NCBI GenBank assembly: GCA_937921835.1
Contig: CAKZVG010000164.1
Span: 1-7,950 of the forward strand
Reading direction: 5' to 3'
Origin: an uncultured Bryobacteraceae bacterium
GTDB lineage: Bacteria > Acidobacteriota > Terriglobia > Bryobacterales > Bryobacteraceae
Length of the DNA stretch: 7,950 nucleotides
The notes under the pieces were generated by a model. The model saw only the letters and a list, made by a program, of their open reading frames with translations. It was not told the DNA's origin and did no database searches. Position 1 is the stretch's first letter; each line of letters starts with the position of its first letter. Made by a program: the position numbers and the translations under genes. Positions 1-7,561 of this stretch are shown in pieces.

Positions 1-1
1 C

Positions 2-730
2 TCCAACGTCTCCGGCGTGAAGGCGCGGGTTGTCCAGGAGTGGCCGGAGGATCGCGGCGTTCTCGATGCCGCCGCCACGCTGGTCTTCATCGGGGACATT
101 TTTCCTCCGCAGCGGCTGCCGGAGAGCGCGGCGATCCTCGAGCGGCTCGGCTCATTGATGCAGCGTGGGACCGGGATCGTGTGCGTACATTACGCCACCG
201 GACTGCGGGCCGAGGACGTGGCGGAGGACGGGGCGCATCCGCTGCTCGGCTGGATGGGCGGCTACTTCGCCACGCGCAACAAACACCATCAGTCGGTGGC
301 GCGGGTCTTCGAGTCGGTGACGATCACTCCGGCGGCGGCGGGGCATCCGGTTTCGCGCGGCTGGAAAGAGTTCACGCTGCCCGAGGAGCCTTACTACAAC
401 AACTACTTCGGCCCCGGCGGCAACCGTCCGGCGGCGAACGTCACCGCGCTGGCGACATCCATGCTGCCTCCCGAGGCGCCGCAACGCGAGGTGGTCGCCT
501 GGGGCGTCGAGCGGGCCGACGGCGGACGCGGCTTCGGCGTGGTCATGCCGCACTTTTACAAGAACTGGGCCAACGAGGACCTGCGGCGTTTCATCCTGAA
601 CGGCATCGTCTGGAGCGCCCGGCGCGACGTGCCGGCCGCGGGCGTGCAGACGCCCGCGCCCGATCTGGCGGCGTTCGGACCCGAGTCCGTGGAGCCGAAG
701 CCGCGCGCACCGGCAGCGAAGAAGAAGTAG
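2..730 (+). CDS. ThuA-like domain protein, 5'-truncated by window edge
   Basis: This is the C-terminal 242 residues of a ThuA-like (trehalose-utilisation, class I glutamine amidotransferase-like fold) protein. The reading frame is open to the first bases of the window, so the GTG at 17 is probably internal; the N-terminal strand/helix of the fold lies outside. Visible family features are a hydrophobic strand ending in 'GIVCVHYATG' (about 170-201), a 'HPLLGWMGGYF' segment, 'GHPVSRGWKEF' with the acidic 'PEEPYYNNYF' after it, and a 'GRGFGVVMPHFYKNW' strand followed by 'NEDLRRFILNGIVW' (about 525-612), the usual end of ThuA domains. A Pro/Ala-rich tail ends in three lysines. Family members are often linked to sugar or glycoside metabolism, but biochemical function is poorly established and no substrate can be named here. 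It converges on the minus-strand operon with a 24-bp gap and is probably not part of it. Family call is fairly sure; role is not. Confidence 0.82.
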   Translation, partial: SNVSGVKARVVQEWPEDRGVLDAAATLVFIGDIFPPQRLPESAAILERLGSLMQRGTGIVCVHYATGLRAEDVAEDGAHPLLGWMGGYFATRNKHHQSVARVFESVTITPAAAGHPVSRGWKEFTLPEEPYYNNYFGPGGNRPAANVTALATSMLPPEAPQREVVAWGVERADGGRGFGVVMPHFYKNWANEDLRRFILNGIVWSARRDVPAAGVQTPAPDLAAFGPESVEPKPRAPAAKKK

Positions 731-754
731 CGCGCCGCGCCGCCCGCGCGGGAA

Positions 755-2782
755 TCAGGGCGTTTCGAGCGGCAGCGGCCGGAAGCGCACCGCGTCCACC
801 AGCACCTGTCCGCGCGAGCCTTCCGCCAGCACTTCGACAAAGCCGTCCTCGCCCTCTTCGAATTCAAACTGGCCGATCAGGCGGCTGCGCGCCGGCTCCA
901 TCCACAGCCGCTCGACGCCGTGCTTGTGCTGGACGCGCACCGCGAAGCGCGCTTGCGGATCGAGCGCGAACGGCGTCTCGACGGCGAAGGCGACTTCGTA
1001 GCGGCCGGCGCGCAGGCGCGGCGCGAAACGCGCCACCTCGCCCGCCGCGGCGCGCGCGCCGTTGGTGAGATACGTCCCGTTATAGCCCTTCTCCTTCCAG
1101 AAGCGGAACTTGTGGCCCAGCCAGAAGTACGGCGTCGCGTGGAAACACGCGTCCGCATTGTCGCAGACGACTTCGGCCGGCGGGCGGAGCTGCCGCACGT
1201 CGAGCAGCACTTCGAACTCCTGCGGCGAATTCAGCGCGCCCGGGCATTCGACGCTCACCACCGCGCGGTAGACGCCGGGCGGAAGTCCCCTGGCGGTGGC
1301 GCGCAACGCCAGCTTCTGCGCGTTGCCCGAACCCTCGCGGGCAACCTCCAGCCAGCCGCCCTGCGTTTCAAAGCGCAACTGCGCAACGGCTGGCGCGAGC
1401 GTTCCCCCGCCCGCATTCTCAATCGCCACTTCGCGCGCGCGGACCAGACTCTCGCCCAGCCGGGCGACGAATCGCACGGTATGCGGCGTCAACTGCGGTG
1501 CAATCCCATAGATATCGCGCGCTTCCGGTCTGCGCCGCAGGAAGCTCCACTCGCCGGCGCCGCGCAGCGCCAGCGCGGGCTTCGCCACCGCCTCGCCGTC
1601 CACCGTCATGACCTGGGTTACGGAGGCGCGGTCCGCGCCATCGTCCACGGTGAGCGTCACGGCGTAGGCGCCCGGTCGGGCATAGACATGCACCGGCCGG
1701 GCCGCGCGCGAAAAACCGCCGTCGCCGAACGTCCAGTAGTAATCAAGGCGGTTGCCCCAGCGCCCCAGGCGCGAGCCGGCGCCAGAAAACCGCACCGCCC
1801 GGCCGGTGCGCGCCGGCGCGAGCGGCTCCATCGCGGCGCGAATCTCGCCCGCTCTCTCTTTCTCCTGCTCGAAGATCTGCCAGAACAGGATCCAGGGATC
1901 GAGCAGCACCTCGGGTTCGCCTGGCCGCTGGGTGCGGAAGACGAAATGCGAGTGTTCGTTGTTGCCGGGCAGCACGCCCGCCGCCGACGCGTAATGGGCG
2001 CCGGCCGGGACCGGCGTGTGCTCGGCGGCAAGCAGTGCGGCGATGTGGTGCGCTTGCAGGGTCCAGCGCTCGCCGTTCGGCCAGGTCTTGAAGCCGCGCC
2101 AGCGGTTGTTGTTGTCGCCCTTGGCGAGGCTGTTAAACAGGAAGTGATCGTCGATCGGGACCGGCGTGAACAGCGGCGTTCCCTGGGGGTGGTTGATGTC
2201 CAGGCCGACGTGGCAGTCGGCGCCTTGATAGGCGCCCATGTGCGGGTCGTCGCCGTTGTAGCTGTTGCCGATATCGAGGAAGCGCTCGCGCACCGGAATC
2301 CACGGGTGGAGATCCACGGGCGCGACGCGGTCGCGGGCGTCGTTGACGGCGAAACGCGCGCGCTTGTTGAGGCGGCAGCCGGCGTGGCCGCCATGGACGT
2401 CGGCGAGAAACTCAAAAGCGTCGCTCACGGCGTCCAGCCACAGCCGCATGCCGTTCAGCACCCAGGGTTCCGCGAAGGTTTCCTGCGCGCTGACGTAGCG
2501 CGTCAGCCGCAGCGGATGCCCGTCCAGGCGCACGTGCGCCGTCATTTCGTAGATGGTGCCGCCGTCCGGTTGCGCCTTCTTCAACTCCTTCAGGTTGGTG
2601 AGGAGGACGCGGGCTTCGGTGCGCACGAGTTCCATGTTGCGCACCTGTCCATTGCGCAGTCTGAACTTCAGAACGTCGCCCACGTCCATCTCGAAGCCGG
2701 AAACCGTGTCTTGGGCCGAGAGAGAGATCGCGGCCCCCGCCGCCGGCCAGGCCAGCAGCGCCGCGAAGCAGAGTGCGCGCAT
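755..2782 (-). CDS. Secreted multidomain protein: M23-type metallopeptidase + PKD + BACON-like + Golvesin/Xly-like domains
   Basis: A 675-residue exported protein (numbering below counts from the alternative GTG at 2785, one residue longer). Residues 1-24 form a signal peptide ('ALCFAALLAWPAAGAA'). Residues 26-160 are an unrecognised, probably beta-rich domain. Residues 185-300 match an M23/LytM zinc peptidase: H192 and D196 in 'HVGLDINHPQGTPL', H246/H247 in 'LQAHHI', and H278/H280 in 'NEHSHFVF'. The spacing is close to that of LytM, so the metal site looks intact. Residues 322-396 are a PKD domain ('YYWTFGDGG', 'PGAYAVTLTV'). Residues 445-532 resemble a BACON module ('GGWLEV', 'GLPPGVYRAVV'), and 540-671 resemble a Golvesin/Xly carbohydrate-binding-like domain ('AGRYEVAF', 'GQFEFEEGEDGFVEV', final 'VDAVRF'). 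ATG 2782 sits directly after GTG 2785; no clear Shine-Dalgarno is visible and the gene starts 7-10 nt after the receptor stop, suggesting coupled translation. Expected role: hydrolysis or binding of peptidoglycan or protein outside the cytoplasm. Substrate is unknown. Confidence 0.85.
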   Translation of the reverse strand: MRALCFAALLAWPAAGAAISLSAQDTVSGFEMDVGDVLKFRLRNGQVRNMELVRTEARVLLTNLKELKKAQPDGGTIYEMTAHVRLDGHPLRLTRYVSAQETFAEPWVLNGMRLWLDAVSDAFEFLADVHGGHAGCRLNKRARFAVNDARDRVAPVDLHPWIPVRERFLDIGNSYNGDDPHMGAYQGADCHVGLDINHPQGTPLFTPVPIDDHFLFNSLAKGDNNNRWRGFKTWPNGERWTLQAHHIAALLAAEHTPVPAGAHYASAAGVLPGNNEHSHFVFRTQRPGEPEVLLDPWILFWQIFEQEKERAGEIRAAMEPLAPARTGRAVRFSGAGSRLGRWGNRLDYYWTFGDGGFSRAARPVHVYARPGAYAVTLTVDDGADRASVTQVMTVDGEAVAKPALALRGAGEWSFLRRRPEARDIYGIAPQLTPHTVRFVARLGESLVRAREVAIENAGGGTLAPAVAQLRFETQGGWLEVAREGSGNAQKLALRATARGLPPGVYRAVVSVECPGALNSPQEFEVLLDVRQLRPPAEVVCDNADACFHATPYFWLGHKFRFWKEKGYNGTYLTNGARAAAGEVARFAPRLRAGRYEVAFAVETPFALDPQARFAVRVQHKHGVERLWMEPARSRLIGQFEFEEGEDGFVEVLAEGSRGQVLVDAVRFRPLPLETP

Positions 2783-2792
2783 CACGGTAATC

Positions 2793-5700
2793 TTAGAACG
2801 CCAGCCGCAGGCCGAATTGCAGGCGCCGCGGATCGAGCGAACTCAGCGAACGCCCGAAGTTGGCGTTGCTGTTCACCCCTTGCCGGTTGGGCGAAAACGA
2901 TACGTTGGGGTTGTTCAGATTCACGTAGTTCAGGGTGTTGAAGGATTCGGCGCGGAACTCGATCGTCGTGTTCTCGCGGACCTCGAAGACCTTGAACGCC
3001 GAGAACGAGACGTCCACCAGCCCCGGTCCGCGGGTGTTGGGCAGCGTGCGCGGCGCGTTGCCGATCACGAAGTCGGCGGGGTTGCGGAAGGCTTCGGTGT
3101 CGAACCAGCGGTTGACGTTGCGTTCCCCGCGCGGCAGCGACGGGTCGCGCACCACATCGGGCCAATTGATACCGGTAAAATTGTTGGCCCCGCGAACGGC
3201 CAGGGGCATGCCTGTTTCAAGCGTGGTGATGGTGTTCAACTGCCAGCCGCCCACAGCGTGCTTCCAGGCGCCGCGTGCGCCGGAGGCGAACGGTTTTCCC
3301 TTGCCGAACGGCAGTTCGTAAACCGCGCTGGCCACCAGCCGCTGCGAGACATCGCCGGTGTCGATGGATCGGTCGAGCCGGCGGTTGAGGTTGCCGATGC
3401 GGAAATCGCCCACGCCCGCGAAGTTACCCCCCGCGTTCGAGGGCGCGTCGTTGATCAGCTTGCTGTTGGTGTAGGAAAGCAGCGCCGTCAAACCGCCGCT
3501 GTAGCGCTTCTCGGCGGTGACTTGCAGGGAGTGATAGCTGCTCGCAGCTCCATGGTCGGCCAGCGTGGTGATGTTGAGGTAGTCGGGGAACGGCCGCAAG
3601 AGCTGGGATTGGGGCGCCGTACGCCCGGAGAGCGCGCCCGAGGCGATCCGGCCGAAGAACGGATTGCTCACCTGGGTCTGCAACCCCAGGCCCAGCGAGA
3701 AGAAGCGCGGGTCCATCTGATTGAGGTTGTAGCCCGCGCCAAAGAGCTTGACGCCGCGATTGCCGGCATAGCTGGCCGAAACGCTCAACTTGCCGGGGAG
3801 TTCGCGCTGGAGCGTGAAGTTCCACTGCTGGAGATACGGGCTTGGAGCGTTGCGGTTCTGATAGCGGACGCTGGTGCCGCGAAAGACCGACGGCCCGCCG
3901 CTTGCGCCCAACGCCGGCTGGATTCGCGGCGGCCCGTCGCTGAACTTGAAGGCCGCGAAGGGTCCGAGCGTCGGCGCGGTGAACTCCGTTTCTCCCTGGA
4001 AGCCGAGCGCGTTGGGGTTGTCTCCCTGAGTGTTGCCGGAAAACGTGAGCAGGTAGATGAGCCCGTAGCCGCCCCGGACCACGGTCTTGTTGTCGCGGGT
4101 CAACGCATAGGCGAAGCCGATACGCGGGCCGAAATCGTTTTTGTCCATCTCGACGAAGTGCCGCGGCCAGCCCGCGCCGGCGTACTTCATCATGCCGCTC
4201 ATGCCGGTCTCCGGATTCGGCAGGAACGGCTCGAAGTTCGAGTATTGGTTGTGCCGCTCCACGGGTGGCGATTGCAGGTCGTAGCGCAGACCCACGTTGA
4301 GCGTCAGCCGGGGCGAGATCTTGATGTCATCCTGGAAGAACAGCCCGTTTGACCAAGCGTGGAAGGAGAAGTACGGTGTGGTGCGCAGGACTCCGCCCGA
4401 CACCTCGCCCAGCAGAAACGTCGCCATGCCGACGCCCGTTCCGGCCGGACGCAGAGGATCGTTGGTGAGGGACGCGGCGAACACGTACTGCCCCGAAGGA
4501 TAAGAGGAGTTGACCCAGTTCAGACGGATCCAACGCTGATCGGCGCCGAACTTGAAGGTATGCTTCCCGCGGATCCAGGTCGCGCTGTCGGCGGCCTGCA
4601 CGGTGTGCGAGGAGCGTCTGCCGTTGCCGAATACCGGCGTGCCGAGGCTCATCATGCCGGGGATGTCGATGCGCGGGAAAAGGTCTCCCGGCACCGAGGC
4701 CGGCAAGCCGAGTTTCTGCGGCCAGCCCTTGTTGAAGCTGGAGTGAATGAAGGGCAGGTTCATGCGCGTGACGTTGAAGCGCGCTTCATGAATCAGCGAC
4801 GGCGAGAGGGTCTGCGTGATCCCGAGAATCCAATTGTGGCTGTCGTTGTTGGCGGTGCGCGCGTTCTGGTCCGGATCGGCTTCTCCCAGGCCGAAGCCAT
4901 ACTGGGTCCGCTCGTTGCGTTTGCCCGCGTAGCGGAAGAAGAGGCTGCCGCGGTCCGACAGACGGTGGTCGGCGCGCAAACTGGTGGTGCCCTGGTTCAT
5001 CGGGAAGCTGCGCAAAGAGACGAAGTTCAGCGAGTTGGTGAAGGCGTCGTTGGGCCGGGCATTGGGCAGCGGCAGGAAGGCAAGCGCGTTGCGCGAGACG
5101 CGGTCGAAGCGCGCCGCGGGAACGCGGTTGCCCGGAAAGATCTCGCGCACGAAGCCGCTGCCGGCCGGGTTGGCGCGGGTCGTGGCGGGATCGTAAACCG
5201 GGATGAGCGCGCCGCGGCCGTCCAGCGTCCGCGAGAAGTCCCCTTCGCGCTGTTCGGGCGTGGGCACGGTGGAGCGCATCAGCGGCGCGGTGCGCTGCCG
5301 CCAGCGCTCGTAACCCGCGAAGAAAAAGGTGCGGTTGCGGCCGTTGTAGACCTTGGGAATGTAGACCGGGCCGCCCGCGGTGCCGCCGAACTGGTTGTAG
5401 CGCAGCATCTGCTTGATGCGTCCGGTGATGGGATCGCGCTGGGTGGCGAAGGCGTTGCGCGCGTCGAAGGCGTCGTTGCGCAGGAACTCGAACAGCGAAC
5501 CGTGCAGCTCGTTCGTGCCTGCCTTCGAGACCAGGTTGATCACGCCGCCGCTGGTCTGCCCGTACTCGGCCTTCAGCGAGTTGGTTTCGACGCGGAACTC
5601 TTGCAGGGTTTCGAGCGAGGGCGCGAAGGCGACCTCGTGATGCACCTGCGCGTTGTTCGAGCCGCCGTCGAAGAAAACCTGGTTGGCGTAAACCGGTCCG

Positions 5701-6260
5701 CCGTTAAAGCGCATCTGGGATATCTGCTGCTCCGACGGCTGCGCGAACCCTTCCGCCGACCGCACGGCCGGCTGCACGCCCGCCACCAGCTTGATCAGGT
5801 TCAGAGCGTTTCGTCCGTTGAGCGGGAGGTTTTCGATGCGCTTGCGCTCCACCACCGTCCCGAGCGTGGCGTGCTCGGTCTGGATGGCGGGAATTTCGCC
5901 GGCCACGGTGATGGTCTCGGCGACTTCGCCGACCTCGAGCACGAAGTCGACCCGCGCGACCTGGCCCACCTCCAGCCGGATCCCGGTGCGGCTGATAGGC
6001 TTGAAGCCCGCTTTCCGCACCAGCATCTGGTAGCGTCCGGGCGGCAGCAGCGGGATGGTGTAGTATCCCGCTTCGTTGCTGGCCGCGTCCCAGTGGATGC
6101 CGGTGTCGACGTTCGAAGCCCGGATTTCGGTTCCCTGCACAATGCCGCCGCTTGAATCCGTCACCCGCCCCGTGATCTGGGCCTGCTGTCCATAAGCGCA
6201 AGCGCACAGCGCCAGAAGCGCCGCCCAGCGGGCGGCAAGAAGCAGATTCCTGTTGCTCAT
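2793..6260 (-). CDS. TonB-dependent receptor, Oar-like, with N-terminal carboxypeptidase-regulatory domain
   Basis: A 1,155-residue outer-membrane receptor for TonB-energised uptake of an unidentified ligand. ATG 6260 is chosen rather than in-frame starts up to 6326 because it directly precedes a signal peptide ('LLLAARWAALLALCACAYG', cleavage likely before QQ), has GGGAG 7 nt upstream and forms an ATGA overlap with the preceding gene. Residues 28-110 are a carboxypeptidase-regulatory-like beta-sandwich ('ITGRVTDSSGGIVQGTEI', 'GYYTIPLLPPGRYQMLV'). The plug domain follows from about 115, with 'RIENLPLNGRN' at 141-151, 'VFFDGGSNN' near 196-203 and 'EFRVETNSLKAEYGQTSGG' near 221-239. The rest is a beta-barrel with conserved late motifs 'YELPFGKGKPF', 'GGWQLNTITTLETGMPL' and 'FRAESFNTLNYVNLNNP'. 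The protein ends in phenylalanine ('RRLQFGLRLAF'), as expected for BAM-assembled porins. No STN signalling domain is seen between the signal peptide and the regulatory domain. Length is normal for acidobacterial members. Confidence 0.95.
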   Translation of the reverse strand: MSNRNLLLAARWAALLALCACAYGQQAQITGRVTDSSGGIVQGTEIRASNVDTGIHWDAASNEAGYYTIPLLPPGRYQMLVRKAGFKPISRTGIRLEVGQVARVDFVLEVGEVAETITVAGEIPAIQTEHATLGTVVERKRIENLPLNGRNALNLIKLVAGVQPAVRSAEGFAQPSEQQISQMRFNGGPVYANQVFFDGGSNNAQVHHEVAFAPSLETLQEFRVETNSLKAEYGQTSGGVINLVSKAGTNELHGSLFEFLRNDAFDARNAFATQRDPITGRIKQMLRYNQFGGTAGGPVYIPKVYNGRNRTFFFAGYERWRQRTAPLMRSTVPTPEQREGDFSRTLDGRGALIPVYDPATTRANPAGSGFVREIFPGNRVPAARFDRVSRNALAFLPLPNARPNDAFTNSLNFVSLRSFPMNQGTTSLRADHRLSDRGSLFFRYAGKRNERTQYGFGLGEADPDQNARTANNDSHNWILGITQTLSPSLIHEARFNVTRMNLPFIHSSFNKGWPQKLGLPASVPGDLFPRIDIPGMMSLGTPVFGNGRRSSHTVQAADSATWIRGKHTFKFGADQRWIRLNWVNSSYPSGQYVFAASLTNDPLRPAGTGVGMATFLLGEVSGGVLRTTPYFSFHAWSNGLFFQDDIKISPRLTLNVGLRYDLQSPPVERHNQYSNFEPFLPNPETGMSGMMKYAGAGWPRHFVEMDKNDFGPRIGFAYALTRDNKTVVRGGYGLIYLLTFSGNTQGDNPNALGFQGETEFTAPTLGPFAAFKFSDGPPRIQPALGASGGPSVFRGTSVRYQNRNAPSPYLQQWNFTLQRELPGKLSVSASYAGNRGVKLFGAGYNLNQMDPRFFSLGLGLQTQVSNPFFGRIASGALSGRTAPQSQLLRPFPDYLNITTLADHGAASSYHSLQVTAEKRYSGGLTALLSYTNSKLINDAPSNAGGNFAGVGDFRIGNLNRRLDRSIDTGDVSQRLVASAVYELPFGKGKPFASGARGAWKHAVGGWQLNTITTLETGMPLAVRGANNFTGINWPDVVRDPSLPRGERNVNRWFDTEAFRNPADFVIGNAPRTLPNTRGPGLVDVSFSAFKVFEVRENTTIEFRAESFNTLNYVNLNNPNVSFSPNRQGVNSNANFGRSLSSLDPRRLQFGLRLAF

Positions 6261-7561
6261 CGTTTTTCTCCCATCCCTACGAAATCCCGGACCCAGGCCG
6301 CCACCTGCCCGGCCAGTGCATCCCAATCCCGTTCCATGCCGGACAACACGTCCAGCAACTCGCGCGCCACGTCGCCCGCACCCGTCTGCTCTTCTTCGCC
6401 GCCGGCGAAGACCTGCCGCGCCAGTTCCGCAGCCCGCCGGGCCAGGCTGAACCAGTCGCCGGCAGCGGCCGCCGGCGCTGTTTCGCGGCTCGCGACGAAC
6501 GGCCTGAGCGCCTCGCCGGCGCCGTCATGGAGCCGCGCGAGAGCGGCGCGCAACAGTGTGAGATGGTCCTCGGCCATGCTCCGCAGCAACGCCCGCTCGC
6601 GGGGATCGAGTTCCGCCTGCCGTTCGCGGGGATAGCGCTCTTCGAGGCGCCGCAGCGCCCACGCCTGCGCGAGCAGCGCCTCGGCCTCGGCAACCGCCGC
6701 GTGGGCCGCGGCCACCACCCGCTCGCGCGCCAGCGTTCCCGCGGTGAGCCGCTCGAAGGGCGTGGCGGCGGCGCGGAACTCGCGCGTTTCACCCTCGACG
6801 AACTCTCCCGCGGGCGCCCCGGCGGCGGCTTCCGCAATGGTTCGAAGCTCGATGCGGACATCCTCAACGCCGAGACTCGCGATCGCGGCCGCCAGTTCCT
6901 CCCTGCGGGCGGCGTCCCGCACGACGCCTCTCACCGTGAGCGAGCCGTCTTCGTCCGCGGCGATTTCCACCGGTTCGCCGGTGCAGGCGTCCGCGCGATG
7001 CAAGGCGAGATGGAGATCCAACTCCCGCGACGCGAGCGAGCGCCGCGCGAGCGCGCTGGGGAGATCCACCGGAGCCGGGCGCGGCGGCCGCATCCGGAGC
7101 CGCGGCGGAGGAGCAGGCTCCGGAACCGGCCGGGACTCGACAGCCAGCGGCGCCGGCCGAGTGGGCGCCGGCGCGGTGGCGAAGTGCATCCAGAAGGCCA
7201 CGCCCACCACCGAGGCGGCCGCAACCGAAGCCGCGATCCGGGCCGCCCGCGAGAAGACCCGGGCGCCGGAGGCCGCGCGCAACCGGGCTTCGGCAGCGAC
7301 ACGCGCATCCACAGCCCGCTGCCGGGCGAGCAGCCGCGCCCGCGCCTCGGCCAGCCGGTCCGCCGGCGGGAAGGGATCGTCGCGCAGCAGCGCCGCCACG
7401 CGCCCGGCCTGCCGCTCGAACTCGGCCAGGCGCGCCCGGCAATGCCAGCACTGGCGCAGGTGGCGCCCGATGACGAGCCCGCTCCAATAGCGGACTTCGC
7501 CGTCGGCGTAAGCGATCAACGCCTCGTCACTGTAATGGACGCTGGAGGTTCCGCTGCCCAC
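6257..7561 (-). CDS. Membrane anti-sigma factor with HxxxCxxC zinc finger and long periplasmic region
   Basis: A 434-residue protein predicted to hold the upstream-encoded ECF sigma factor inactive at the inner membrane. The cytoplasmic N-terminus begins 'YSDEALIAYADGE' and carries a zinc-finger anti-sigma signature: H34, C38 and C41 in 'GRHLRQCWHCRARLAEFE'. A single membrane segment is likely at about 105-127 ('ARIAASVAAASVVGVAFWMHFA'). It is followed by a Pro/Arg-rich linker (about 130-166). In the periplasmic part, residues 205-242 have a BON-like pattern ('GSLTVRGVVRD' then 'LGVEDVRIELRTI'), a weak call. Residues 265-434 are Ala/Glu/Arg-rich and probably helical, with no recognised domain. 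The GTG start at 7561 lies inside the sigma gene, with GGAAAGG about 10 nt upstream; no other start keeps the conserved N-terminus better. At about 434 residues it is much longer than minimal anti-sigma factors, suggesting a dedicated periplasmic sensing module. Confidence 0.85.
   Translation of the reverse strand: MGSGTSSVHYSDEALIAYADGEVRYWSGLVIGRHLRQCWHCRARLAEFERQAGRVAALLRDDPFPPADRLAEARARLLARQRAVDARVAAEARLRAASGARVFSRAARIAASVAAASVVGVAFWMHFATAPAPTRPAPLAVESRPVPEPAPPPRLRMRPPRPAPVDLPSALARRSLASRELDLHLALHRADACTGEPVEIAADEDGSLTVRGVVRDAARREELAAAIASLGVEDVRIELRTIAEAAAGAPAGEFVEGETREFRAAATPFERLTAGTLARERVVAAAHAAVAEAEALLAQAWALRRLEERYPRERQAELDPRERALLRSMAEDHLTLLRAALARLHDGAGEALRPFVASRETAPAAAAGDWFSLARRAAELARQVFAGGEEEQTGAGDVARELLDVLSGMERDWDALAGQVAAWVRDFVGMGEKR
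6268..6272 (-). promoter_or_regulatory. Shine-Dalgarno of the TonB-dependent receptor
   Basis: On the minus strand the bases read GGGAG, 7 nt before the ATG at 6260. The site lies inside the last codons of the anti-sigma gene (Met-Gly-Glu-Lys-Arg-stop), whose TGA overlaps the receptor ATG as ATGA. This is the clearest ribosome binding site in the window and it decides the receptor start. The arrangement favours translational coupling of the two genes. Confidence 0.7.

Noticed and set aside
743..752. GC palindrome as an intrinsic terminator
   Set aside because: The stem would be only 3 bp around a 4-nt loop, with no following T-run on either strand; such palindromes are expected by chance at this GC content.
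920..2941. 673-codon plus-strand open frame opposite the M23/PKD gene
   Set aside because: Antisense shadow of a high-GC gene. Its product is Arg/Ala/His-rich with no domain, signal peptide or start context, while the minus-strand frame has recognisable domains along its whole length.
2553..6155. Two long plus-strand open frames (2553-4352 and 4359-6155) opposite the TonB receptor
   Set aside because: They are complementary-frame images of the receptor gene. Low-complexity Arg/Val/Glu/Gly-rich translations of this sort are a common artefact opposite GC-rich receptor genes.
6180..6260. Lipoprotein signal on the TonB receptor ('LALCACAYG')
   Set aside because: The residues before either cysteine do not fit a standard lipobox, and 'AYG' before QQ is a reasonable signal peptidase I site.
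6261..6326. 22-codon N-terminal extension of the TonB receptor
   Set aside because: It would put a Gly/Arg-rich stretch ahead of a clear signal peptide and overlap the anti-sigma gene by 70 nt. ATG 6260 has a good GGGAG and an ATGA junction.
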